Of a stretch of 44,929 nt of DNA, positions 16,718 through 24,850 are shown piece by piece; the stretch's first letter is position 1, and each line of letters opens with the position of its first letter. The stretch comes from Bodonicaedibacter sp963693005 (GTDB lineage Bacteria > Pseudomonadota > Alphaproteobacteria > UBA6184). The notes under the pieces are model-generated. The model searched no databases. It worked only from the letters and a program-made list of their open reading frames with translations, and had not been told where the DNA came from. The DNA is taken from positions 1-44,929 of the forward strand of contig OY843729.1 in NCBI GenBank assembly GCA_963693005.1, written 5' to 3'. The translations under genes were made by a program, and so were the position numbers.

Positions 16718-17300
16718 TCTTAGATCCCCCAAAGGGGCTACTCCTCTTGACGAAGATACGTTAGCAGGTTTGATACCTGATCATATCTCCAAACAGAAAG
16801 AGCTTGACGAATGGGAGGCTCAAAATATTCAAGAGGCAGTTTACTGGGTCTATTACAAACGAAAGACCAAGGATGTTCTTACCCTTAAGTTTCTGACAGA
16901 TTTACATAAGAGAATGTTTTCTAAAACCTGGAATTGGGCAGGAACATGGAGAAAGGTTGGAACAAATATCGGAGTTGATACCGCTCAAATACTTCAAGAA
17001 CTAATGTACTTGTTAGAGGAAACGAAGTATCAGTTGGACAATCAAATATATTCACTTGAAGAGGTTGCGCTACGCCTGCATCATAAACTAGTTTGGATTC
17101 ATCCATTTCCTAATGGGAATGGAAGACATGCTAGATTAATGGCAGATTTATTACTTAAGGATAATGGTCTAAGCCCATTTAACTGGGGAAGAAACTCAGA
17201 TCTCGTAGAAGATAGTCAGCATAGAGATAATTATATTGCTGCTTTAAAAGCTGCAGACAATCATGATTACTCGAAACTAATCAAATTTCTGAAGCAATAG
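16710..17300 (+). CDS. Mobile mystery protein B (Fic domain)
   Basis: 196 residues with a Fic core motif HPFPNGNGRHAR at 131-142, matching HxFx(D/E)GNGRxxR except that Asn replaces the usual acidic residue that binds Mg. WNWAGTWRKVGTNIGV corresponds to the substrate-flap region of Fic proteins, and TPLDEDTLAGLIPDHI is typical of mobile mystery B. Fic proteins transfer AMP or other groups to proteins. The Asn change is usual in this subfamily and makes AMP transfer uncertain. Translationally coupled to gene A, and together they probably form a toxin-antitoxin-like pair. Confidence 0.9.
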   Translation: MINLRSPKGATPLDEDTLAGLIPDHISKQKELDEWEAQNIQEAVYWVYYKRKTKDVLTLKFLTDLHKRMFSKTWNWAGTWRKVGTNIGVDTAQILQELMYLLEETKYQLDNQIYSLEEVALRLHHKLVWIHPFPNGNGRHARLMADLLLKDNGLSPFNWGRNSDLVEDSQHRDNYIAALKAADNHDYSKLIKFLKQ

Positions 17301-17348
17301 AACATTGAAATCACTCACATAGTATACAAAAACATCTCATCAAGGACT

Positions 17349-18086
17349 TTATAAAGAAATGTATTGAAGTAAAGTGTGACCATGAGTTTTAACCCACATC
17401 TTATGGGTTTTGTAGTCTGGCTGGATGAATTCCACCGTTTTCCAGAACGCAGGACTATGATTCATATGTTTTAAATGTGAAACTTCATGTGCGCACACAT
17501 AATCAATGACCTCTATCGGTGAATAAATTAATCGATTGGCATACGTAAGTATGCGCTGAGAGGAACAGAGCCCATAACTGGATCTTAAGTTCTTTACGCG
17601 TATCATATTGACGGACTCTGAGATACTTTCCGCGTATTGTTTGCTTTTTTCACAGACATAATAGTAAAGTTGCCCACTCAAATATGAGTGTATTAAACGC
17701 GGGTGGTTTAATTTACTGGGAACAATCAACGTGTTGTCTTTCAAAGCTATCTGATCTTCTGAATTCAAAGCATCAATGTGTATCTGCCGATCTTTTCCTA
17801 GAATGGGTAAGTGTGAGCCATGACTAAACGCAGTGAATGTTTTCTCTAGCGGTCCCCATTGTTTCAGTTTTTTGGCCAACCAATCTTTACATTGGTTTAT
17901 AAATCGAATGACATCGTGATGCCCTCAGTGAGTCGGGAGGGTGATCGTTAAACACTCTCGGTCGGGCGAAACTCTTAAGGATAAGCGCTTTGCCTTTGTA
18001 CTATTTCTGAAGGAAATAGGAAACTCCTTTTGAGCAACGATAATGCTTTTTGGGAGTTGTTGTAACTTGCCCTCTTTTTTTACCAT
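17349..18086 (-). pseudogene. YgjP/M48-type metallopeptidase broken by an in-frame TGA
   Basis: From ATG 18084-18086 the frame reads 53 codons (…AKRLSLRVSPDRECLTITLP, T, H), meets TGA at 17925-17927, and continues in the same frame for 191 codons to 17349. The two parts join into a normal YgjP-family protein (about 245 residues): N-terminal strands, IRFINQCKDWLAKKL, SSYGLCSSQRILTYANRLI and the zinc motif HEVSHLKHMNHSPAFW. The catalytic HExxH and third His are intact. A single nonsense mutation is the simplest reading. The downstream part could be re-initiated from TTG 17877-17879 (176 residues). TGA is used as a normal stop elsewhere (abiEi), so recoding is unlikely. Confidence 0.75.
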
Positions 18087-18130
18087 AACGCGCCTTCTAT
18101 GCCGTCCTACTCAAAACTATCGTTCAAAAC

Positions 18131-18964
18131 GGCATCGTCAAGTTAAGTTAGATTGAATGTGGTATATAGGGAGATGGTGTTTAAACATAGGGCGTGTTGA
18201 TGAAGTTAGTGAGTAATCCGAAGCGGTATAGGTATCCTGGATCTGTGATCAGTTGTGCGATCTGGCAGTATCATCGGTTTAATCTTAGTTATCGAGATGT
18301 TCAGGAGCAGCTTGCCTATCGAGGAATTATAGTGAGCCATGAAACGGTACGGAACTGGTGCGTGAGGTTCTCTAGATCCTTTAAGGATGTCTTGAAGAAA
18401 CGAGAAGGTCGTGTATCGGATAAGTGGCATCTTGATGAAATGAGCTTACGTATCAAAGGGGAACCCTACGTTTTATGGAGAGCCGTCGATTCGAATGGCG
18501 TTGAGTTGGATGTCTTTCTACAGCGCCGTCGGAACAAAGCTTCTGCGATACGGTTCTTAAGCCGTTTGCTTAAGCATTATGACTCCCCGAGAGTGATCGT
18601 CACGGATAAGCTGAGGAGCTATATCAGACCGATTAAACAGATGTGTCCTGGTACAGATCATAGATCCCATAAGGGACTGAATAATCGGGTTGAGAATGGA
18701 CATCAGCCTACGCGACGGAAAGAGAAGACATTGATTAAGTACAAGTCCCCTCAAGGAACCCAGACGTTGCTTTCCTTAATGGGAAAAGTCAGAAACCTCT
18801 TTGCTGTCTCAGTGAATCGCTACCGACAACCCGCACGTTTAAGAAGACGGATGTTTGTGGCCGCTAAATCCCTTTGGGATCATGCGGCCTCTAAGACTCT
18901 TTACGCCTAATTCCCAAAGCTCCATCTAACCCCTGTAACCCAACTCACTTAACTTGACGATGCC
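18131..18964 (+). mobile_element. IS6-family element type B, complete copy 2
   Basis: 834 bp with the same 18-bp ends as copy 1. Flanks TTCAAAAC and ATATTTGC are not a target duplication. Its right end forms the C-terminus and stop of the deaminase-like gene on the opposite strand. Confidence 0.93.
18194..18910 (+). CDS. IS6-family DDE transposase (type B)
   Basis: Same 238-residue product as at 9362-10078, with an intact DDE triad; predicted active. Confidence 0.93.
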   Translation: MLMKLVSNPKRYRYPGSVISCAIWQYHRFNLSYRDVQEQLAYRGIIVSHETVRNWCVRFSRSFKDVLKKREGRVSDKWHLDEMSLRIKGEPYVLWRAVDSNGVELDVFLQRRRNKASAIRFLSRLLKHYDSPRVIVTDKLRSYIRPIKQMCPGTDHRSHKGLNNRVENGHQPTRRKEKTLIKYKSPQGTQTLLSLMGKVRNLFAVSVNRYRQPARLRRRMFVAAKSLWDHAASKTLYA

Positions 18965-20219
18965 ATATTTGCTTATAATGTTCGGTAGCCACTCTCCAAG
19001 CACCTCCTGAGATTGATTCTAATAAAACAACAGGATATGGAGTCCGTTCAAAGCCTTTATCCATAAAAGCGGGATATGGTAAGGATAGCGAGGCAACATC
19101 TTCTTTAAGAGAGTCAAAAAAGTGTGTTTGGTCATAGGGTAACATCTCTTTAGGTCTCTTATAGTGCCACTGACAGGAGCAAAGCACATGTACTGGTTTT
19201 CCCTTTGCAATATCATTAAAAACTCCTCCCGATTCTATTTCACGAGTAAATGAAGTCATACACGAGTGGCAAGGAGTATGTGAGCAGTGTGCATTTACTA
19301 TCAAACCTACAAACTTTTGGCTTTCAACACCTAGTCTTTTTCTCAAGTAATCCATAACTCTATGGTCTTTTAAATATGTGAACTTACATTGTTCAGCACA
19401 GTTATAACTGTTTGTTTTTGGGTTGGAGTTGGGTGAATTTGTAGCTTCTAATTCAAGTCGGTGTGTTTCTAAAACAACATTTGTTGCCTCCTCCTGAACA
19501 GCTTCCGCCATTCTTAACAAATTCTCTCGAGCAGATCTTCTACTTTCATCAATAGCGCGGAGAGTTTCTTGATGAGGTGTTAGAATTGCTTCAATATTTC
19601 CTTTTGTTATAAGACTACCATCAGTCTTTACATAACGATATTGAAGTTGTTGTTTAAGCAACCCAGGGTCAACATAGTTACCCATCATAAACCTAACAGG
19701 AAACTTATTTGTAACACATCCATCTTTCTTTGTTTTATGCAATGCGGGGCGAAGGGTCAGTAACCCACGCTTAGAAATGGTATCCGACAACGATAAGTCA
19801 TAGACCGTATTAAACTTCATACTCGGATCTTGGGATTTAGCATTATATTCACCACTTGCAAAACCCACTTCATAAGATGGTTGAGTTTCAGGCACGCTTA
19901 AAAGATCTGGCGATGTAATATGAACAGTTGGCCCTACTTCTAACTCATCATTTGGATTGATGAAGATAGGGGAAAACCTAACGAGAGATGAGTACTGTCC
20001 CTCATCTGCATCTGACTGTACTACCGATGCCATCGCCGCATGCTCACCCCAGAAATTACAATCTAGGACTTTTCCATTAAAAGTTACTCGTGCATCAAGT
20101 GTCCCATGGTACCGACTACCTTCTTCAGACAAAACGCATCCTGAGCTTGCCGCAAACAGCTTAACACTAAGGATAGACACACAACATAACGTAACAAAAT
20201 GTCTGAATAGTAAATTCAT
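18945..20219 (-). CDS. Secreted deaminase-like protein, C-terminus replaced by IS end
   Basis: 424 residues from ATG 20217-20219 (MNLLFRHFVTLCCVSILSVK), a clear signal peptide ending near FAASSG; TTG 20235-20237 is an upstream alternative. The C-terminal third has a zinc-deaminase signature: C-A-E (274-276, YNCAEQCKF) and P-C-x-x-C (316-320, HTPCHSC), with helix LKDHRVMDYL between, as in cytidine-deaminase-fold toxins. The N-terminal about 260 residues are of unknown fold. The last codons (W-H-R-Q-V-K-stop) come from the terminal repeat of the IS at 18964, so the native end has been lost; the core motifs lie about 100 residues before this joint. Deaminase assignment is by motif and needs a profile search. 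Confidence 0.6.
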   Translation of the reverse strand: MNLLFRHFVTLCCVSILSVKLFAASSGCVLSEEGSRYHGTLDARVTFNGKVLDCNFWGEHAAMASVVQSDADEGQYSSLVRFSPIFINPNDELEVGPTVHITSPDLLSVPETQPSYEVGFASGEYNAKSQDPSMKFNTVYDLSLSDTISKRGLLTLRPALHKTKKDGCVTNKFPVRFMMGNYVDPGLLKQQLQYRYVKTDGSLITKGNIEAILTPHQETLRAIDESRRSARENLLRMAEAVQEEATNVVLETHRLELEATNSPNSNPKTNSYNCAEQCKFTYLKDHRVMDYLRKRLGVESQKFVGLIVNAHCSHTPCHSCMTSFTREIESGGVFNDIAKGKPVHVLCSCQWHYKRPKEMLPYDQTHFFDSLKEDVASLSLPYPAFMDKGFERTPYPVVLLESISGGAWRVATEHYKQIWHRQVK

Positions 20220-20285
20220 AGGCAATGCTTCTCTCAAGTTAAACTGATAAATGCTAAACTCTAATTATGAGGGTAGTTTTATTAT

Positions 20286-20846
20286 CTAGTACGTTCGTAT
20301 AGTGGTACGAGTACGTTCACTATCTTCTATCCCACTCAACTCAGAGGGCGCTATATAGTTGATAGACAAATCTATACTTAAGTGAACATACTTTCGTAGG
20401 AGTCTTATAACATTTTCTCTAGCCTGGGCGTCTAAACGGTTATTACTTAAGTCTAGCGTCTTGATTCTAGACGCAAATGATTGATTTTCCTCATCAACTA
20501 AAAAGTCTACAAGCTCTTTGAATCCACTAGAGGTAATATAGTTCTCGGAAAGATTAATAGTAATGTCCGAAGGATTGTAAGGGGACCTTAGCACTTTCTC
20601 TCTGATATCACGCAACACACTTAACACTGAAACCGTGTTTGAACTTTCAAGGTCTGAAACTTTAGAAAGACGGTAGTCGACGGTGTCACCTGACTTAATA
20701 CTTTCTATCTGGGTTGGGTAGACACCCGTGATAATAGTATCTCCCCATCCTTGCCTGAGGGCAGTTGGATGGATTTCCATTGTATTTGCAGCAAAGATGC
20801 TTGACAGACCACTGCTTATTAATAGTGTTTTTGTAAAAATATTCAT
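20286..20846 (-). CDS. Secreted leucine-rich-repeat protein
   Basis: 186 residues from ATG 20844-20846, chosen for the strong AAGGAGGT ribosome site 5-12 bp upstream; the frame is open further 5'. The signal peptide is MNIFTKTLLISSGLSSIFAA. Three LRR units of the ribonuclease-inhibitor kind follow (ITINLSENYITSSGFKELVD, IKTLDLSNNRLDAQARENVI, LSIDLSINYIA). Secreted LRR proteins in intracellular bacteria often bind host proteins. It is followed by the deaminase-like gene on the same strand after a 66-bp gap, so they may be co-expressed. Confidence 0.8.
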   Translation of the reverse strand: MNIFTKTLLISSGLSSIFAANTMEIHPTALRQGWGDTIITGVYPTQIESIKSGDTVDYRLSKVSDLESSNTVSVLSVLRDIREKVLRSPYNPSDITINLSENYITSSGFKELVDFLVDEENQSFASRIKTLDLSNNRLDAQARENVIRLLRKYVHLSIDLSINYIAPSELSGIEDSERTRTTIRTY

Positions 20847-21028
20847 GACATACCTCCTTAATCTTATTTTAATTCGCACTGGATAAAAGCCATTTGGCGA
20901 ATCAACACACCGCCCATTGTAACAAACCCTGTCAAAATACAAACATTTTTTTGTGAAATTATAATTCAAACATCTTTTAAAGCGCAACTTAAATATCTTA
21001 ACAATAACTCGAACAATTGTAATGGATT

Positions 21029-21589
21029 CTAAGCCCCTCTTCTCAAGTATTGATAGAGAGTTTCACGACTGATGTGTAATGATTTAGCAATATCGCTCTT
21101 CCTCTCTCCACTCTGAGCACGCTCTTTAAGCTCTACAACCTGCTCTTCTGACAGAGCGCGCTTACGACCCGTATATACCCCTCGCTTCTTGGCGAGTTCA
21201 ATCCCTTCCCGTTGTCGCTCTTTAAGAAGAGCCCTTTCGAATTCTGCAAATGCCCCCATTACTGACAGAAGAAGCATCGCCATAGGAGAGTCCTCTCCAC
21301 TAAAAGATAAACTTTCTTTGATAAACTCTACTCTAATTCCTCGTTGCGTTAGACTGATTACCAACTCCCTCAAATCACTGAGGTTTCGAGCCAGTCGATC
21401 CATACTATGAACGATCAATGTATCGCCCTCTCTAATAAAAGCTAACATTTCATGTAATTGCGGTCTGTTAATATCTTTCGCAGAAGCTTTATCAATAAAT
21501 GTTCGATCTAGATCGACCCCTTCAAGTTGCCTTTTAGGGTTTTGGTCTTCTGTACTCACTCGCACATAACCAATACGCTGCCCTTTCAT
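21029..21589 (-). CDS. Serine resolvase (Tn3-type), copy 1
   Basis: 186 residues from ATG 21587-21589 (MKGQRIGYVRVSTEDQNPKR), with GAGG upstream. Catalytic Ser12 in YVRVS, then DKASAKDINRPQL, DTLIVHSMDRLARNL and GAFAEFERALLKERQREGI; C-terminal HTH KSDIAKSLHISRETLYQYLR. Full length for the TnpR/resolvase family. It resolves multimers or cointegrates at a res site, probably in the adjoining upstream region. It is about 85-90% identical to copy 2 at 32084-32644. Confidence 0.93.
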   Translation of the reverse strand: MKGQRIGYVRVSTEDQNPKRQLEGVDLDRTFIDKASAKDINRPQLHEMLAFIREGDTLIVHSMDRLARNLSDLRELVISLTQRGIRVEFIKESLSFSGEDSPMAMLLLSVMGAFAEFERALLKERQREGIELAKKRGVYTGRKRALSEEQVVELKERAQSGERKSDIAKSLHISRETLYQYLRRGA

Positions 21590-21625
21590 AAATTTCCTCA
21601 TACCTTTCAATACATGTCAGCAAAT

Positions 21626-21654
21626 ACTCTATGACCTTAGCGCAATTATGTCAA
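21626..21654 (-). promoter_or_regulatory. Sigma70-like promoter of resolvase copy 1
   Basis: On the minus strand, TTGACA (21649-21654), a 17-bp spacer and TAGAGT (21626-21631). The same layout and near-identical spacer precede resolvase copy 2. Confidence 0.65.
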
Positions 21655-21674
21655 TATTTGAATTTTCACACCCT

Positions 21675-21713
21675 ATATTGACGTATTAATAAGATCCCAC
21701 ATGACGTCAATAT
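21675..21713. repeat. Inverted repeat ATATTGACGT / ACGTCAATAT (possible res subsite)
   Basis: ATATTGACGT at 21675-21684 and its complement ACGTCAATAT at 21704-21713 are 19 bp apart; a further TCAATAT lies in the promoter at 21651-21657. The arrangement of half-sites upstream of a resolvase gene resembles a res site. Confidence 0.45.
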
Positions 21714-21725
21714 GGAGTATACTCC
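21714..21725. promoter_or_regulatory. 12-bp perfect palindrome GGAGTATACTCC, second copy
   Basis: Identical to 1630-1641; abuts the inverted repeat upstream of the resolvase. Confidence 0.4.
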
Positions 21726-21803
21726 ACCCTGACACCACCCCACCTCCATATCTTTCCAACAACGCCAATACGCGCTATCCGATTAGGGTGTAAGTGTCGA
21801 ACG

Positions 21804-22489
21804 GGCATCGTCAAGTTAACGTATTCCGAGTAAATTGGATGGGCTTAGTTTTAGGAATTAGGCGTAAAGAGCCTCAGAGGCCGAATGATCCCAGAGGGAT
21901 TTAGCGGCCACGAAGTTCCGTCTTCTCAAGCATGCAGGTTGTCGATACCGATTCACTGAGACAGCAAAGAGGTTCCTGACTTTTCCCATTAAGGAAAGCA
22001 ACGTCTGGGTCCCTTGAGAGGACTTGTACTTAATCAATGTCTTCTCTTTCCTTCTCGTAGGCTGATGCCCATTCTCAACCCGATTATTCAGACCCTTATG
22101 GGATCGATGATCTGTACCGGGACACATCCGCTTAATCGGCTTGATATAACTTCTCAGCTTATCAGTGACAATCACTCTTGGGGTAGTGTAGTTCTTCAGC
22201 AATCGGCTTAAGAACCGTATCGAAGAAGCTTTGTTGCGACGCCTCTGTAGAAAGACATCCAGCACATCCTTAAAAGCGAGAGAGAACTTTACACACCAGT
22301 TCCGTACCGTTTCGTGGCTCACTATAATCCCTCGATAGGCAAGCTGTTCCTGAACATCTCGATAGCTTAGATTAAACCAGTGATACTGCCAGACAGCTTC
22401 GGCTTAATCACTAAATTCATCAACATGCCCTATGTTTAAATACCATCTCCTTATATACCACATTCATCATTACTTAACTTGACGAGGCC
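21804..22489 (-). mobile_element. Decayed IS6-family element (type A-like)
   Basis: Both ends are present (one mutated, GACGAGGCC instead of GACGATGCC), but the element is 148 bp short. One deletion joins FKDVL to DVFLQ and removes the first catalytic Asp; another removes the RYRYPGSV segment. A 154-codon frame remains (21858-22322). Not autonomous. Confidence 0.9.
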
Positions 22490-22729
22490 CTTAAAACTAC
22501 TACACAAAATCAGCTGCAAGAGAATCATTCAACACAACACACCTACTTCCAGTTAACTTTACAATTCTTTCATAAGGGTGTAAATTTTTTTTTATTATGC
22601 AATGCCTGACAGAGTATTATAGTGTTTCTCTATGTGAGGAGAGTCTTAAAATATTTTTTGTATGAAGAGGCTTTTTTTAACATGCCGATAGTCTTTTTCG
22701 GTTGCGTGATACAGAGTGTGTAGTTGTAA
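22490..22729. other. Intergenic region upstream of the repeat-containing secreted protein
   Basis: AT-rich with long T tracts and no open gene. It is expected to contain the promoter of the gene at 22730, but no convincing -35/-10 pair is seen. Confidence 0.4.
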
Positions 22730-24481
22730 ATGGAGAATACTTTGAGAAAATTGAGATATTTTATCCCGCTACTTTTGATGGGGACTTCTGCTGATGCATC
22801 AACAGAGATGTTGCTACGTAGAAGCAGTGGATTCATCTCCGCACAGCAGCGGAATTTTTTGTGCTTTGGAGCAGCATATAAACGACCAACCCTCACTCCT
22901 CAAGTTACATCGACTGTTAGGTGGGTGTCACACGGAGGAAAAGCCACTTTTCCTCAAGAAGAGGTGATGAAACAGATGTTAGAAATAAGACCCTTGTTGC
23001 AGCAACTTCAAAAATCTATTCAGGATATGGAGGTGGCGAAAAAAAGAACTGCAACACAATTACATGCATCCAAGCATCATTCTGATCAAGATTTTTTACA
23101 GAAGAGTGTACAAGATCAAAATGAAAACGCCGAGAAGAAGTTTGATAACTTTGTTCGGAGCATTGCTAAAAATGCAAAGATCCATCAATCAGTAGATATA
23201 GAAAAATTAAAAATTTTACTAAATATATATAGGGATTTACACCACTTAAAAAACAATAACGGTATTACACGTGTATTATCTGGTGTCGTAGACACGCCAA
23301 AGAGTAGTATCTACAATGCTATTAATCGATATTTACAATCTCAGGGCTCCGATCTTAAAACATGCCGAAAGGATTACAAGCAGTTAGAAAAATCCCTTGG
23401 TAAAGAGCCCCTTAATGCGGCAGAAGAAATTATTGAGGTTGGTTATGGTAAAAGAGAAGCTTTATTTCGTAGTCTTTTAGAGAGTCTCGAAAGCAAGAGC
23501 ACTGACGTTGATCTTGTTAGTGTAATTTCAGAAGGATCTAACCCGATGTATCCGACAGACCCAGAAGAGGTTAAAACAATAGTAAATCTATACACCTCTC
23601 TAGAAGAATTAGGGAATTCTCACGGCATTACACGTGTATTATCTGGTGTCGTAGACACGCCAAAGAGTAGTATCTACAATTCTGTTGCTCGATACTTACA
23701 ATCTCAAGGTTCAGATCTTAAAACATGCCGCAAGCAGTTTGGGTGGGTAAGTCAAGCGCTCAATAATAATGCCTTAACTCTAATTGAGGGATTTTATTTT
23801 TTAGGGAATACGCCTACCACGTCTAAGATGCAACAAATTGTTCCTGGAAACAACCCGACAGCTTTGAAATCTGAAGCTATAATTAGACATGTGTCTCACT
23901 CTGCAGATCCCCCCCTGGAAGAGTGTTTTTTGAATACAAGAAACGGAAAATATAATATATCTTTAAAGGATAAAGATCGTTTTAATAAATTTTATGAGTT
24001 GCTCCTTCGTAAGGGATATAAGCAGAAAAGCGTTACGGATGCATTGAGAAAAATGACTCCTGTAACCACATCAATAAACTCCTCATTGGGGGAAGTAATA
24101 GATGAAATACGTAAAAGCGGAGAAGTGGGCTGTAGTAGGACGATTGACCTTCAATACTTTCGAAAACTTTTTTGGGCTCTAGAAAAAGAGAGAAATAACT
24201 CTAGAGTGTTTGCATTTGAACCTGAGCATGATGTAACCGGTAGACTGATCCGATTGTATGCATTATTACCAGAATACTCTGGAAAAAGTATAACAGACGC
24301 TTTAAAAAAGGGTGATGATGGAGAAGTAAAAACTAATATTGGTCCAGATCTAAATGCTGCAATTTCAAAAATCCGTGAGGAAGCAATTTCAGAAGGTTCG
24401 ACAGAAAATATAGATATTGCTTATTTTAGAAAGTTATTTTCAGCTGCCGGGAAGCTACGAGACACTGGAAACAGTGAATAA
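22730..24481 (+). CDS. Secreted protein with four helical repeat units
   Basis: 583 residues. The signal peptide is MENTLRKLRYFIPLLLMGTS with ADAS after it. TTG 22742, with GGAG 6 bp upstream, is an alternative start to ATG 22730. After a coiled-coil-like region (about 78-150) there are four related units at about 156-220, 279-340, 415-485 and 505-575. Each has a helix, a turn with VTxxLxxx/ITRVLSGV, then SSIYNAI/TSINSSL, then an x-D-L-x-x-x-R-K or YFRKLF helix. Units 1 and 2 share a 37-residue block differing at only three positions; units 3 and 4 are divergent. No known family is recognised. The tandem helical layout and helix-turn-helix-like appearance suggest a binding protein (nucleic acid or protein); this is speculative. 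Probably an effector. Confidence 0.7.
   Translation: MENTLRKLRYFIPLLLMGTSADASTEMLLRRSSGFISAQQRNFLCFGAAYKRPTLTPQVTSTVRWVSHGGKATFPQEEVMKQMLEIRPLLQQLQKSIQDMEVAKKRTATQLHASKHHSDQDFLQKSVQDQNENAEKKFDNFVRSIAKNAKIHQSVDIEKLKILLNIYRDLHHLKNNNGITRVLSGVVDTPKSSIYNAINRYLQSQGSDLKTCRKDYKQLEKSLGKEPLNAAEEIIEVGYGKREALFRSLLESLESKSTDVDLVSVISEGSNPMYPTDPEEVKTIVNLYTSLEELGNSHGITRVLSGVVDTPKSSIYNSVARYLQSQGSDLKTCRKQFGWVSQALNNNALTLIEGFYFLGNTPTTSKMQQIVPGNNPTALKSEAIIRHVSHSADPPLEECFLNTRNGKYNISLKDKDRFNKFYELLLRKGYKQKSVTDALRKMTPVTTSINSSLGEVIDEIRKSGEVGCSRTIDLQYFRKLFWALEKERNNSRVFAFEPEHDVTGRLIRLYALLPEYSGKSITDALKKGDDGEVKTNIGPDLNAAISKIREEAISEGSTENIDIAYFRKLFSAAGKLRDTGNSE
23261..23371 (+). repeat. Intragenic direct repeat, unit 1
   Basis: 111 bp almost identical to 23624-23734; the central 57 bp (coding ITRVLSGVVDTPKSSIYN) show no difference by eye. 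Confidence 0.85.
23624..23734 (+). repeat. Intragenic direct repeat, unit 2
   Basis: Partner of 23261-23371, 363 bp away and in the same reading frame. Confidence 0.85.
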
Positions 24482-24559
24482 ATGATAAAAAACAAACAGA
24501 AAAGCAGGTGAAAGACATATCCAATGGATATGCTTTAGCTTTTATGTGTGTAGATCATT

Positions 24560-24603
24560 GAAAGTCAAATAGGAGCATCCATCTCTGGCTCCTATTGACT
24601 TTC
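24560..24603. terminator. Long hairpin downstream of the repeat-containing gene
   Basis: GAAAGTCAAATAGGAGC pairs with GCTCCTATTGACTTTC (one bulged A) around an 11-base loop. It follows the gene by 79 bp. No T tract follows, so it may be a transcript-stabilising hairpin or an IS end instead of a true terminator. Confidence 0.45.
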
Positions 24604-24641
24604 GGCAGAGAGTATTACGAGTGTTTATATAGAGATATAAA

Positions 24642-24671
24642 CCACAGGGCTTGCTCCGTGGAGTGTTCACT
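24642..24671. repeat. IS200-type right-end hairpin, copy 2 (diverged)
   Basis: CCACAGGGCTTGCTCCGTGG followed by AGTGTTCACT; two mismatches to the other copies. It directly abuts a fragment of a kinase-like gene. Confidence 0.55.
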
Positions 24672-24803
24672 CCGTTTTTGAGCATCCTTATAAGGAATGT
24701 CTACGTTAAATATAGCATCTCATTGCGCTGTCATTTCCCAGTGCTCCACGCAAATGTTGATAACTTAAAATCTCAGATTGTTTGAGGGATACCTTTTTAT
24801 CCA
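24672..24803 (-). pseudogene. Fragment of a kinase-like gene (B type N-terminal region)
   Basis: The sequence from CCGTTTTTGAGCATCCTTAT to about TTTGAGGGATACCTTT matches gene B between about 4350 and 4530, with an internal deletion of about 70 bp and scattered substitutions. It shows that the kinase-like family has been on this replicon long enough for a copy to decay. Confidence 0.75.
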
Positions 24804-24814
24804 TCACTTAGGCT

Positions 24815-24850
24815 GGCATCGTTAAGTTGAATTGAATGTGATATAGTTGT
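24815..24850 (+). mobile_element. IS6-family left-end remnant
   Basis: GGCATCGTTAAGTTGAATTG, then AATGTGATATAG, matches the left end of the IS6 elements with a few mismatches and breaks off after about 36 bp. Confidence 0.6.

Noticed and set aside
17925..17927. TGA read as tryptophan (recoded genetic code)
   Set aside because: TGA terminates abiEi at the expected ATGA overlap and other genes use TGG for Trp; one internal TGA in one gene is better explained by a nonsense mutation.
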